Notes: generated from the letters alone by a model not told the origin. A stretch of DNA of 64,000 nucleotides from an uncultured bacterium (GCA_937890835.1 CALADF010000036.1:1-64000), one strand, 5' to 3'. Shown: positions 24,740 through 34,105, counted from the first letter of the stretch. Translations and numbers: made by a program.

Positions 24740-26212
24740 TTACGCGCGACGCAGGCGGCAGATGCACTCCACGTGATCGGTATGCGGGAACATGTCAACC
24801 GGGCAGACCGCGTCGACCTCGTAGCCCGCGCGGCGAAGGTGGGCGACGTCGCGCGCCTGCGTCTGCGGATTGCACGAGATGTAGACGATGCGATCAGGAG
24901 CGAGCTTCGCCGCTGCATCGAGAAAGCGCTCACTCGACCCCGCGCGGGGCGGATCCATCAGCAAAACCAGGTCATCGCGCACATCCGCCCCGCTCGCGCC
25001 TTCGCCCTCGGCGCTGTCGGCGCGCTTCACGGCGAGCGCCTGCATGAACGCGCCCGCGTCGAGCGCGACGAACTCGGCGTTGTCGATGCCGTTGTGCGCA
25101 GCGTTCTGACGGGCGTCGACGATAGCCGCCTCGACGTTGTCCACGCCGATCACCTTCCCCGCCCCGGCACGTGCCGCCGCAAGCCCGATGGTCCCGGTGC
25201 CGCAGTACGCGTCGATGACCGTCTCCCGCCCGACAAGGTCGGCGAGTTCGATGGCGCGCCGATACAAAACCTCCGTCTGCGTGGCGTTCACCTGGTAGAA
25301 CGACTTCGACGAAATGCGGAAGCTCAGCCCGCACAGCTCGTCGAGGATGAACCCGGGGCCGAAGAGCGTGCGCTCCTGCTCGCCGAGGATGACGTTGGTG
25401 TTGCGCATGTTAACGTTCTGCACGACGGTCGTGACCTCGGGGACACGACGGACCAGCTCCCGGCAAAACGACTTCGACGAGGGAAACGCGTCGTCGTTGG
25501 TGACAAGCGTCACGAGCACCTCGCCCGACGCGTGCCCGACGCGCACGACGGCATGGCGCATGAAGCCCTCGCCCGTATCCTCATCGTAAGGGGCGATGTC
25601 CCACTTGCGCATGAGGTCGCGCACGACGAGCGTGACCTTCTTCGCCACCTCGTTCTCGAGCGCGCACGTGTCGGTCGGGATGAGGCGATGAGTCCCCTTC
25701 GCGTACATGCCCGTGAGGATCTCGCGACGCGGCGCGCCCGAACGCGCAGAACCCGCCTTGCCCTGCGCTTTGCCCGCCTGCCCCATGCGAGCGCCCGGCG
25801 CATAGGGGGAAACGACCTTGTTGCGATAATGGAAGGGGTCTTTCATGCCGATGATGGGCTGCAAAGCCTCGGCGGGCGCGAGCCCGGCGAACAGATCGGC
25901 GATGGATCGCTGCTTTGCGGCGAGCTGCTCGGCGTAGGGGACGTCGAGCAGGCTGCACGCTCCACAACGGTCGAACACCGGGCACAGATCGCAGGTGCGC
26001 CGCATCGCATGCGCATGCGATGCGTTCGCCTTCGATCGGGTTGAAGAGCGCTCGGCGGAAGCACGGCGGCGCGCATGCGACGCAGCGGCCTTCGGCGAGG
26101 CTTTGCGGGCGCGACCCGCCGTGGCGGCGGGGCCGCCCTGCCTGCGGGAGGCAGCTCCCTTCGACGAGGAGTGCTTCTTGACGCCTGTGTTTTTTCTCTT
26201 GTCGTTTTTCAT
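24740..26212 (-). CDS. 23S rRNA (uracil-C5)-methyltransferase, RlmCD/TrmA type
   Basis: SAM-dependent m5U methyltransferase. An iron-sulfur cluster site CDLCPVFDRCGAC lies near residue 75, and later cysteines in TDTCALENE complete the set. The SAM region is VIDAYCGTGTIGLAAA, the DPPRAG motif follows, and the catalytic cysteine is in YISCNPQTQARD. It lacks a TRAM domain; instead residues 1-70 are a Lys/Arg/Ser/Ala tail that probably contacts RNA. ATG at 26212 has no clear ribosome-binding site, and the frame opens to 26320, so the start is uncertain. The tail is low-complexity but in frame with the conserved part. Confidence 0.88.
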   Translation of the reverse strand: MKNDKRKNTGVKKHSSSKGAASRRQGGPAATAGRARKASPKAAASHARRRASAERSSTRSKANASHAHAMRRTCDLCPVFDRCGACSLLDVPYAEQLAAKQRSIADLFAGLAPAEALQPIIGMKDPFHYRNKVVSPYAPGARMGQAGKAQGKAGSARSGAPRREILTGMYAKGTHRLIPTDTCALENEVAKKVTLVVRDLMRKWDIAPYDEDTGEGFMRHAVVRVGHASGEVLVTLVTNDDAFPSSKSFCRELVRRVPEVTTVVQNVNMRNTNVILGEQERTLFGPGFILDELCGLSFRISSKSFYQVNATQTEVLYRRAIELADLVGRETVIDAYCGTGTIGLAAARAGAGKVIGVDNVEAAIVDARQNAAHNGIDNAEFVALDAGAFMQALAVKRADSAEGEGASGADVRDDLVLLMDPPRAGSSERFLDAAAKLAPDRIVYISCNPQTQARDVAHLRRAGYEVDAVCPVDMFPHTDHVECICRLRRA

Positions 26213-26394
26213 GGGGAATATTGTGTCACATCGAAGCGCGACGGCAACGGCGCGTTTCGCCCCGTTCACGCTAACAGCACGGCACGGTGGCGCAGACGAT
26301 GCGCTGCAAAGAGTTTCCACGCGTGTTTGATATGGTGGTGGCGAACATGCTGCAAGCGCCGCCTTAAGGCAGCGCGGACCGCGAAAGGACCGTC

Positions 26395-26760
26395 ATGGGA
26401 TTCGTCATACGCTGGATCGTAACCGCCATCGCCGTCGCCGCCGCCGTGTGGTTGGTGCCGGGAATAGAAGTGCTCGGAGGCGAGGCGTGGGTAGGCATCG
26501 CGCTGCTCGCGCTCGTGCTCTCGCTCGTCAACATCGCCGTCAAGCCCATCTTGCAGGTGCTTTCGTTGCCCGTGACGGTGCTGACGCTCGGGTTGTTCTA
26601 CCTGGTGGTGAACACCGCCGTGCTCTACCTTGCCGCATGGCTTGCCAACGGGCTGTTCGGCATTGGGTTCGAGATAGCCACCTTCGGAAGCGGGTTCGTC
26701 GCCGCCATCGTCATCTCCATCGTGTCGTGGATCGTCAACGGCATCGTCGGCAACGATTAA
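26395..26760 (+). CDS. Small four-helix membrane protein, phage holin family 4 (YvlD-like)
   Basis: 121 residues with four hydrophobic segments. The LVLSLVNIAVKPILQVLSLPVTVLTLGLFYLVVN region carries the N-x-x-x-K-P and LPxxxLTLGLFxxxxN signatures of this widely conserved family. Despite the name, family members are chromosomal housekeeping membrane proteins, and no lysis genes are nearby. The ATG follows GAAAGGACCGTC. It is a monocistronic unit divergent from the RlmCD-type gene. Confidence 0.85.
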   Translation: MGFVIRWIVTAIAVAAAVWLVPGIEVLGGEAWVGIALLALVLSLVNIAVKPILQVLSLPVTVLTLGLFYLVVNTAVLYLAAWLANGLFGIGFEIATFGSGFVAAIVISIVSWIVNGIVGND

Positions 26761-26848
26761 ACGGCCGAGAGGCCGCGGTCTCGCAGCGTGCGCCTGGCCC
26801 CGGGAGCATCCGCCCGGCGACGCGCACGCACCGCCGGGCGAACACCGC

Positions 26849-28042
26849 CTATTCCTCTTCGGCGCACCCCGCGAGCGCCAAACGGTAGATGGCGCGGGCG
26901 TCATCCATGTCGAGCTTCTTCATGCTACCGAACACCTCGCCTTTGTTCGCCCGCAACGTGGGAATCATGCGCTCGATGTCCTCCTCACCGACACCGAGCT
27001 CCTCGAGCGTCGTGGGCATGCCCAGAGAGGCGAAAAACATCCGCGTCTCGTCGACGGCCGAAAGCGCGTCGGCCTCAAGGTCGCCGGTCGGCGCCAGGCC
27101 GAACACCTCGCGTCCGTAATACGCGAAGCGCGCGTAGTTCGCATCGCACACGTACTCCATCCACGCCGGGAACATGACCGCTAGCCCCGCTCCGTGGGTG
27201 ATGGAAGGATCGAGCGCCGACAGTTCGTGCTCGAGGCCGTGGGTGGCCCAGTCCTCGTGCCTGCCCACGCCCGCCAAGCCCTGATGGCACAGCATGCCCG
27301 CCCACATGATGTTCGCACGCGCGTCGTAGTTCTCGGGATCGACCAAAACGCGCGGCGCCTCGGCGCGCACGGTCTTCATGAGCGACAGGTTGAGGTTGTC
27401 GGTCACGGGCACCGCGCCCACATCGTCGAAGAAGCGCTCGAGCAGATGGCAGAACATGTCGGTGATGCCCGCAGCGGTCTGAAACGGCGGCAGCGTGAAC
27501 GTGAGCTCGGGGTTCATGAACGCGTAGCGCGGGCGGTGGTTGTCGTTGGCGTATCCGGTCTTGCGGCCCAGCTCGTCGTTGGAGACGACGGTGTTCTTCG
27601 ACGCCTCGCTGCCGGCCGCCGGAATGGTCAAGACCACGGCGATGGGAAGCGTTACGGGGTTGGGCCGCTTCGTCTCGAACAGCTCCCACACGTCCTCCTC
27701 GATGCATGCGCCGTTGGAGATGGCCTTCGCGGAGTCGATGACGCTGCCGCCTCCGACGGCGACGATCCAGTCGATCTCCTCGCGCTTGCAGAGGGCCACG
27801 CCCTCGCGTACCAGCGCGATCTCGGGGTTGGGGCGCACGCCGCCGAGCTCGAACACGGTCACGCCCGCCTGCTCGAGCGACGCCCGCACGCGCGCGACAA
27901 GACCGCTCGCAACCGCGGATCCGCCGCCGTAGTGGATGAGCGCGCGACGAGCGCCATCCGACGCGAGCCTCTCGCCCACCTGCGTCTCAACGCCGTGACC
28001 GAACACGAACCTGGTCGGCGACACGAATTCGAAGTTCTCCAT
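26849..28042 (-). CDS. Iron-containing alcohol dehydrogenase (butanol dehydrogenase/YqhD-like)
   Basis: NAD(P)H-dependent reduction of aldehydes to alcohols, or the reverse. The 397-residue product has the family start MENFEFVSPTRFVFGHG, the nucleotide motif AVGGGSVIDSAKAIS, and AAGSEASKNTV. Metal ligands are spread over DMFCHLLE, HEDWATHGLEHELSA and ITHGAG. It resembles BdhA/YqhD members more than group III AdhE-type enzymes. GGAAAGGCGGAAAG lies before the ATG. It is transcribed alone, converging on the holin-family gene. It could detoxify aldehydes or recycle reductant in fermentation; the substrate is not deducible. Confidence 0.93.
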   Translation of the reverse strand: MENFEFVSPTRFVFGHGVETQVGERLASDGARRALIHYGGGSAVASGLVARVRASLEQAGVTVFELGGVRPNPEIALVREGVALCKREEIDWIVAVGGGSVIDSAKAISNGACIEEDVWELFETKRPNPVTLPIAVVLTIPAAGSEASKNTVVSNDELGRKTGYANDNHRPRYAFMNPELTFTLPPFQTAAGITDMFCHLLERFFDDVGAVPVTDNLNLSLMKTVRAEAPRVLVDPENYDARANIMWAGMLCHQGLAGVGRHEDWATHGLEHELSALDPSITHGAGLAVMFPAWMEYVCDANYARFAYYGREVFGLAPTGDLEADALSAVDETRMFFASLGMPTTLEELGVGEEDIERMIPTLRANKGEVFGSMKKLDMDDARAIYRLALAGCAEEE

Positions 28043-28229
28043 GCTTTCCGCCTTTCCGCGCAGAATGCGCCCTCTTGCCGTTGCGCAGGCAGCCCACCGC
28101 CTCCTCGGCGCTCAACCATGATCCCATAAGATTATGGAGAAAAACCGACACGTTGCCAAACGCCGACGATACGCCCGCAAGCGTCGCGTCACACGCTAAA
28201 CTATGCCGAATAGGGGATAGGAGTTAACC

Positions 28230-28895
28230 ATGCAGAACAATCACGCATCGGCGATCAAAGGCGTCAACATCGCCGCCATCGTCTTCGCCGTCATCGCGAT
28301 CCTCGCGTGCTTCGTCGGATTCGCCCTCGCCGGCATCGGCGGAAGCGCCATCAACCAGTACGGGCACCATCTGTTCGACGAGGCGCTGACGTCTCACCAC
28401 GAGCTCGAGCGCGAGCTTGCCGCGAGCGGCATCACCGTCACGGGCGACATCACGGGCACAGACGTCGTCAATTCGCTGAACTTCGCCTTGGCCCTCGGCA
28501 TGTTCGGCATCGGTTGGGAGCTCATCAGCGCCGTCGTCACCCTGGTGGCGGGCATCATGGGCGTCAGGGGCGCGAGCAGACGCGAAAAGCTCGGCGGCGT
28601 GCTCGTCTGGAGCATCGTCGGCGCCGTGGTCGCGTTGCTCGGCGGGCGCATCATCACCTGCATCCTGCTCATCATCTCCGCCGTGCTCGCCGGCATGGAC
28701 AAACGCGCTTACGCCATCCCCTACGGGCAACCCGCGGCGCAGCCTTACGGGCAACCGACGACGCAGCCCTTCCCGCAAACACCGCAGGCATCCCCCTACG
28801 TCAGCACCTACGGCGCCGCGGGGCAGTCGCCGGCGCAGGCGGGCCCCGCCGCTGCGGACGAGGATCCCGCGAACGCGAACCGCCCGAACGCCTAG
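28230..28895 (+). CDS. Membrane protein with Pro/Gln-rich C-terminal tail
   Basis: 221 residues, family not recognised. Hydrophobic segments lie at about 10-35, 80-110 and 122-152. The first two flank a short polar loop (residues 36-80) rich in His and Glu that is likely extracytoplasmic. From about residue 165 the tail is a low-complexity repeat of PYGQP and TQPFPQT, then Ala/Pro-rich, as seen in many actinobacterial small membrane proteins of unknown role. ATAGGAGTT precedes the ATG. It converges on the ZIP transporter gene with no spacer between the stops. Confidence 0.7.
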   Translation: MQNNHASAIKGVNIAAIVFAVIAILACFVGFALAGIGGSAINQYGHHLFDEALTSHHELERELAASGITVTGDITGTDVVNSLNFALALGMFGIGWELISAVVTLVAGIMGVRGASRREKLGGVLVWSIVGAVVALLGGRIITCILLIISAVLAGMDKRAYAIPYGQPAAQPYGQPTTQPFPQTPQASPYVSTYGAAGQSPAQAGPAAADEDPANANRPNA

Positions 28896-29705
28896 CTAGC
28901 CGAGCGCCACGTCGAGGATCATCATCACCAGAAAGCCGCCCATCACCGCGAGGGTGCCGGCGCTCGCCGCAACGCCCGAACCCTCGCGATCGCCCAGATG
29001 AGCCTCCGGGATGAGCTCCTCGACCACCACGTACATCATGGCGCCTGCAGAAAACGCCAGAAGCCAGGGCATGAAGGGCACGATAGCCGAGGCGAACAGC
29101 ACCACCAGCACGCCGAACACCGGCTCGGCGAGACCCGACAACGCCCCCATGGCGAACGCGCGCGGCGCGCTCATGCCCTCTTGCATGAGCGGAAGCGCCA
29201 CCGCCGCGCCCTCGGGCACGTTCTGAATGCCGATGCCGATCGCAAGCGCGACCGCCATGCCGAACGTCGCCGCATCCCCGGTAAGCCCCGCCATCGCGAA
29301 CAGCAAGCCGACGCTCATGCCCTCGGGGATGTTATGAAGCGTCACGGCAGAGAACAAAAGCGCGGGGCGGCCCCACTTCGAAGGCAGGCCCTCGGCATCG
29401 CGCGCGCCGGGATGCATGTGCGGCAAAATCGCGTGAAGCACCATGAGGAAGACGACGCCGAGAACGAACCCGCCCGCAGCGGGAACCCATCCCACCTGCC
29501 CGGACTCCTCCGCCTTCTCGATGACGGGGATGAGCAGCGACCACACCGAGGCCGCTATCATCACGCCCGCGGCGAACCCGAGAAACACCCGCTGGGCCAT
29601 CGCGCTTCTCCGCTTGCGGAACAAAAACACCGCCGACGCGCCGAGCGTGGTCATGAGGAACGTGAACAGCGTGCCGCACGCCGCCCACAGCAAAGCCTGC
29701 TGCAC
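28896..29705 (-). CDS. ZIP family divalent metal transporter
   Basis: Membrane importer for zinc or related metals, 269 residues and about eight helices. Helix IV carries HNIPEGMSVGL and helix V NVPEGAAVALPL, the paired metal-binding signatures of the ZIP family (ZupT/GufA branch). A short His-containing loop (HAILPHMHPGA) lies between helices III and IV, as in the family. The start is GTG at 29705 with AAGGAGG upstream. It is near ferritin, which is consistent with metal handling, but there is no evidence of co-transcription. Confidence 0.9.
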   Translation of the reverse strand: MQQALLWAACGTLFTFLMTTLGASAVFLFRKRRSAMAQRVFLGFAAGVMIAASVWSLLIPVIEKAEESGQVGWVPAAGGFVLGVVFLMVLHAILPHMHPGARDAEGLPSKWGRPALLFSAVTLHNIPEGMSVGLLFAMAGLTGDAATFGMAVALAIGIGIQNVPEGAAVALPLMQEGMSAPRAFAMGALSGLAEPVFGVLVVLFASAIVPFMPWLLAFSAGAMMYVVVEELIPEAHLGDREGSGVAASAGTLAVMGGFLVMMILDVALG

Positions 29706-29793
29706 GCGAGCCTCCTTCGATAAGCCGTTTCAACATCGCGAGAAGATACGCGACCGGACGCGTGCGGTCAACAGATCCGCTCGCATGCATGAG

Positions 29794-29819
29794 AAGAGGC
29801 CGGGCGAACCCGGCCTCTT
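29794..29819 (-). terminator. Terminator after ferritin
   Basis: An 11-bp perfect stem AAGAGGCCGGG / CCCGGCCTCTT with tetraloop CGAA, about 30 bp past the ferritin stop. Few Us follow on the minus strand. Confidence 0.65.
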
Positions 29820-29850
29820 GAAGCGCGATGATGTTGCCTGACGAGAGCGC

Positions 29851-30366
29851 CTAGTTGCCGGCGAGCGGAGCCGGGGTGCTGTACACGCGACCCGCGTACT
29901 CCTGGTTGAGCTCGTAAAGCGAGCGGGCGTCGCTGCCGAACAGCTTCATCTTCGTGATCATGTCGTCGGCGTTGCTCTCCTCCTCGAGCTGCTCGTCGAT
30001 GAACCAATCGAGGAACTTCATCGCGCGGTAGTCCTTCGCCTCCATAGCAGCGGCGTAGATGTCGTTGATGAGCGACGTGACGTACTTCTCGTGCTCAAGC
30101 GCCGCCTCGAGGGGCTCGAGGTGGGAGGTGAACGTCTTGTCGGGCCGGTCGATCGCGAGCAGCTTGACCCTCTCGCCGTTATCGTGCAGGTAGTTGCGGA
30201 AGATCATCGCATGATCGCGCTCTTCCCGAGCCTGGATCTCGTACCAGTTGGCGTAGCCGTCAAGACCTTCCTCCTCGTAGTAATCCGCGAAGGAGAGGTA
30301 CAGGTAAGCCGAGTAAAGCTCCTTGTTGATCTGGTTGTTGATGAGTTCGTACACGCGTTGATCCAT
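29851..30366 (-). CDS. ftnA: Ferritin (FtnA type)
   Basis: Iron storage protein forming a 24-mer cage that oxidises Fe(II). The 171-residue four-helix bundle keeps ferroxidase ligands: an early glutamate in INKELYSAYLYLS, the E-x-x-H pair in REERDHAMIF, and glutamates in ALEHEKYVT. W-x-x-D-E-Q-x-E-E-E is also present. There is no haem-binding methionine pattern of bacterioferritin. The ATG has AAAAGAGGAG upstream. It is monocistronic with its own terminator. Confidence 0.95.
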   Translation of the reverse strand: MDQRVYELINNQINKELYSAYLYLSFADYYEEEGLDGYANWYEIQAREERDHAMIFRNYLHDNGERVKLLAIDRPDKTFTSHLEPLEAALEHEKYVTSLINDIYAAAMEAKDYRAMKFLDWFIDEQLEEESNADDMITKMKLFGSDARSLYELNQEYAGRVYSTPAPLAGN

Positions 30367-30817
30367 GAGACTCCTCTTTTCAGCGATGACTCCTGCAAAA
30401 GCGGCTTCATTTTAGCCCCGCCCGCCGGGTGCTCGAACCAAAGCTGAGCCGGGCTACGCAAAACCACCACGCGAAGGATGTCGGGCGCCTACTGCGCAAG
30501 GTCGGCAGTCGGGCGCGTGAAGCAGGAGCCGGTCGCAGGATGCACGCCGCGCCATGTCGGCAGCCAGGCGCGTGAGGCACGACTGGCCGCCGGACGCGCG
30601 CCGCACGAAACGGGGGGCACCGGCCGCAGGGCTCATACCGTGCCTGAAGATCCAATCGCCAAGCATAGACCATGTGTATTGTTTACAGATAGTTAGTCAT
30701 CGCAAGTAGTTAAGAACTAAAATAAAAGAAAACTAACTAATTTCGCACAGCTAACGGCGAGTCGACGGTGGGCGCACCTACCATCGCGCGACCGCCGACG
30801 ACCATCGAGGACCGCTC
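30367..30817. other. Intergenic region upstream of the ABC exporter
   Basis: 451 bp without a gene. The first two thirds are GC-rich and hold two imperfect 24-bp direct repeats beginning GTCGGCAG (30501-30524 and 30556-30579, about 3 mismatches). The last part (30675-30750) is strikingly AT-rich with nested TAGTT/AACTA repeats and probably carries the ABC exporter promoter and operator. Confidence 0.6.
30690..30739 (+). promoter_or_regulatory. AT-rich operator-like palindromes before the ABC exporter
   Basis: TAGTTAG (30690-30696) is the inverse of CTAACTA (30733-30739), and between them TAGTT-AAG-AACTA (30707-30719) is a compact palindrome. The block is 80-130 bp upstream of the ATG. It suggests a dimeric regulator site; no regulator gene is adjacent. 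Confidence 0.4.
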
Positions 30818-33800
30818 ATGCTTCAGCTCCAGCACATCCGCAAGGCCTACACCACCGGCGACTTCACGCAAACCGCGCTCGACGATGTGTCGGTGTCGTT
30901 CCGCGACAACGAGTTCGTCGCCATCCTCGGGCCTTCGGGCTCGGGCAAGACCACCTTGCTCAACATCATCGGCGGACTTGACCATTACGACTCGGGTAAC
31001 CTCATCGTCGACGGCATCTCCACGGAAAGCTACAAGGACCGCGACTGGGACGCCTACCGCAACAACCGCATCGGCTTCGTCTTCCAAAGCTACAACCTCA
31101 TCCCGCACCAGACGGTGCTCGCCAACGTCGAGCTCGCACTCACGCTTTCGGGCGTCTCGCGCGACGAGCGCCGCCGCCGCGCGGAAGAGGCCCTCGCCGC
31201 CGTCGGACTGGCCGACCACGTCAACAAAAAGCCCAGCCAGCTCTCGGGCGGTCAGATGCAGCGCGTCGCCATCGCCCGTGCCCTCATCAACGACCCGGAA
31301 ATCTTGCTCGCCGACGAGCCCACCGGCGCCCTCGACTCCAAGACCAGCGTGCAGATCATGGACCTTCTCACCGAGATCGCACGCGACCGTCTCGTCATCA
31401 TGGTCACGCACAACCCCGAGCTCGCCGAGCAGTACGCCACGCGCATCGTGAACCTCGCCGACGGCGTTATCAGAAGCGACACCGACCCCTACGAACCCAC
31501 CCCCGACGAGATGAAGCTCTCGGAAAAGCCCGTGCGCCGCACCTCGATGGGATTCCTCACCGCGCTGTCTCTATCCTTCAACAACCTCATGACGAAGAAG
31601 GGCCGCACCATCATGACGGCCTTCGCCGGCTCCATCGGCATCATCGGCATCGCCGCCATCCTCGCGCTTGCCAACGGCGTGAACGCCTACATTAAATCGG
31701 TCGAGGAGGACACGCTTTCGGTGTACCCTCTGCAGATCATGAGCACGGGCTTCGACATGACCTCCATGATGGTCGGCAGCGTCGCGGGCGCCGACGACGG
31801 CTCGGGATCATCGTCCGATGACGGCGCGAGCGGCGAAGAGGGAACGGACGCGGAGGCCCGCATCGGCGAGAACCAGATGATCACGCGCATGCTCTCGAGC
31901 ATCGCCAGCAACGACCTCGCCTCCCTGAAGTCTTACTTCGACAGCGGCGAGAGCGGCATCGAGAACTACGCGAACTCCATCGATTACACCTACAACGTCA
32001 CACCGCAGATCTTCGACGCGAACACCGAGAACGGCGTACGTCAGATCAACCCCGACACCACGTTCTCCGCGCTCGGCATGGGCTCTTCGGCCTACACCAA
32101 CTCCCTCATGTCCATGTCGGCTTCGACCGACGTTTTCGCCGAAATGATGGGCAATTCGAGTATCGTCGAAGAGCAATACGACGTCGTTGCAGGTCATTGG
32201 CCTGAAAACTACAACGAGTGCGTGCTGGTGCTCACGGCGGGCGGCAACATCAGCGACTTCATGTCCTACGTGCTCGGCCTCCGCGACTCCTCCGAGCTGA
32301 AGACCATGGTGAACCAGTTCATGGCCGAAGAGCAGATCGATGTCGAGCTCGACGACATCGACATCACCTACGACGACATCCTGAGCAAGCGCTTCAAGCT
32401 GGTGAACGCGGCCGACTTCTACCAGCACGACGCCGAGCACGGCGTGTGGGTGGACAAGTCCGACGACAAGGCGTACATGACCGACTTGGTGAACGCCGGC
32501 GAGGACATCGTCATCTCGGGCATCGTCCAAGCCAAGCCCGAAGCCAAGGCGACGGCGCTTTCCATGGGCGTGTACTACACCCCCGCGCTGACCCGACACC
32601 TCATCGAGGAAGCCGCCGCGTCGCAGATCGTCCAAGATCAGCTCGCGAGCCCCGACGTCGACGTCATCAGCGGCAAAACCTTCGCCGAGCTCGAGGAGGG
32701 AACGAGCGAGGACTCATCGCTTGACATGAACTCGATGTTCACCGTCGACGAGGGCGCGATAAGCTCCGCTTTCAGCATCGATGCGAGCAAGCTCACCATC
32801 GACATGACGGCGCTGCAGAACAGCATGACGGCGCCGAGCATGCCCTCGTCGCCCTCCCCCGACCCCGACGCCTTCGCCATCGACGGAACGCCCCAGGTGA
32901 ACAACGATGCCCTCGCGGCGGCGACGGCGAAGCTCACCGCCGACTACACCGAGAAGCTTCCCCTGATCATCGCCGATCTGAGCGCGAAGGATCCCTCGTT
33001 CGACATCACCACCGAGGCGGGACAGCAGGCTGCGATGGCGGCGTATCTGGCCATGCCCGAAACCCAAGAGCTCATGAACAGCCTCATACCCGAGGTCGTC
33101 GACACCACGGGGATGCAGGCCGAGCTTGCCGCGAAGGTGCAGGCGTACATGACGCAGACCATGACCGTCTACATCTCCCAGGTCGTGCAGGCGATGCAAA
33201 CCCAGATGTCAAACGCCCTCACGCAGGCCATGACCCAGCTCTCGGCGAACATGGCATCCGCCATGAACATCGACACGGCCGCCTTCGCCAACGCGTTCAA
33301 ATTCAACCTCGACGAGCAGCAGCTCACCGAGTTGATCATGTCGATGATGAGCTCGGAGGAGGCCACCTACGACGGCAACCTGTCCAAGCTCGGATACGCT
33401 GACTTGAGCAAACCTGCGGGCATCGACATCTACCCGATCGATTTCGACGGCAAACAGGAGATCATCGACATTCTCGACGGCTACAACCAGCGCATGATCG
33501 ACGAGGGCAACGATGACCGCGCCATCACCTACACCGACATCGTCGGCACGCTCATGAGCTCGGTGACCACCATCATCGACATGATCAGTTACGTGCTCAT
33601 CGCGTTCGTCGCCATTTCGCTGGTGGTCAGCTCCATCATGATCGGCGTCATCACCTACATCTCGGTGCTCGAGCGCAAGAAGGAGATCGGCATCCTGCGC
33701 GCCATCGGCGCGAGCAAGGGCGATGTCTCGCGCGTGTTCAACGCCGAGACCGTCATCGAAGGCCTCGTCGCAGGCATCCTCGGCGTCGGCGTGACGGCGC

Positions 33801-33985
33801 TGGTCTGCGTGCCCATATCGGCCATCGTCTACGCCCTGTTCGACGTGCCCAACGTCGCGCAGCTGCCCCCCGTCGCCGCAGGCGTGCTCGTGGCGATCAG
33901 CGTGCTCCTCACGTTCGTCGCCGGCCTCATGCCCGCGTCCTCGGCAAGCCGCAAGGACCCGGTCGAGGCTCTGCGCAGCGAGTAA
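30818..33985 (+). CDS. MacB-type ABC transporter, fused ATPase and FtsX-like permease
   Basis: 1055 residues. The N-terminal ATPase has Walker A GPSGSGKTT (38-46), LSGGQ (142-146), Walker B ILLADEP (162-168) and an H-loop in MVTHN. A first membrane helix follows near residue 270. Next comes a roughly 600-residue extracytoplasmic part with an acidic Ser/Gly linker (about 325-345) and a Met/Gln-rich helical stretch, then three C-terminal helices with the FtsX motif LERKKEIGILRAIGAS. MacB proteins are mechanotransmission exporters of peptides or siderophores or lipoprotein movers; no partner membrane-fusion protein is present, as is usual in monoderms. GAGGA precedes the ATG. The substrate is unknown. 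Confidence 0.9.
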   Translation: MLQLQHIRKAYTTGDFTQTALDDVSVSFRDNEFVAILGPSGSGKTTLLNIIGGLDHYDSGNLIVDGISTESYKDRDWDAYRNNRIGFVFQSYNLIPHQTVLANVELALTLSGVSRDERRRRAEEALAAVGLADHVNKKPSQLSGGQMQRVAIARALINDPEILLADEPTGALDSKTSVQIMDLLTEIARDRLVIMVTHNPELAEQYATRIVNLADGVIRSDTDPYEPTPDEMKLSEKPVRRTSMGFLTALSLSFNNLMTKKGRTIMTAFAGSIGIIGIAAILALANGVNAYIKSVEEDTLSVYPLQIMSTGFDMTSMMVGSVAGADDGSGSSSDDGASGEEGTDAEARIGENQMITRMLSSIASNDLASLKSYFDSGESGIENYANSIDYTYNVTPQIFDANTENGVRQINPDTTFSALGMGSSAYTNSLMSMSASTDVFAEMMGNSSIVEEQYDVVAGHWPENYNECVLVLTAGGNISDFMSYVLGLRDSSELKTMVNQFMAEEQIDVELDDIDITYDDILSKRFKLVNAADFYQHDAEHGVWVDKSDDKAYMTDLVNAGEDIVISGIVQAKPEAKATALSMGVYYTPALTRHLIEEAAASQIVQDQLASPDVDVISGKTFAELEEGTSEDSSLDMNSMFTVDEGAISSAFSIDASKLTIDMTALQNSMTAPSMPSSPSPDPDAFAIDGTPQVNNDALAAATAKLTADYTEKLPLIIADLSAKDPSFDITTEAGQQAAMAAYLAMPETQELMNSLIPEVVDTTGMQAELAAKVQAYMTQTMTVYISQVVQAMQTQMSNALTQAMTQLSANMASAMNIDTAAFANAFKFNLDEQQLTELIMSMMSSEEATYDGNLSKLGYADLSKPAGIDIYPIDFDGKQEIIDILDGYNQRMIDEGNDDRAITYTDIVGTLMSSVTTIIDMISYVLIAFVAISLVVSSIMIGVITYISVLERKKEIGILRAIGASKGDVSRVFNAETVIEGLVAGILGVGVTALVCVPISAIVYALFDVPNVAQLPPVAAGVLVAISVLLTFVAGLMPASSASRKDPVEALRSE

Positions 33986-34064
33986 TGGCTTATCGGGCGG
34001 CATCCTCCTTTCGCAGCGGATGTCGCCCGCGGCGAAGGGCTGCGGTGCGCGAACCCGGCCGATC

Positions 34065-34105
34065 AGCGCTGACGAAGCTCATCGACGAGCGGCTTCGTCA
34101 GCGCT
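34065..34105. repeat. 14-bp perfect inverted repeat after the ABC exporter
   Basis: AGCGCTGACGAAGC (34065-34078) and its exact reverse complement (34092-34105) enclose a 13-nt loop. The stem is too long for chance in a spacer, but no U-run follows. It may be a factor-dependent terminator or RNA-stabilising element. Confidence 0.5.

Noticed and set aside
26395..26760. Phage holin and a prophage remnant
   Set aside because: Holin family 4 proteins are common chromosomal membrane proteins; no endolysin, integrase or structural genes occur here.
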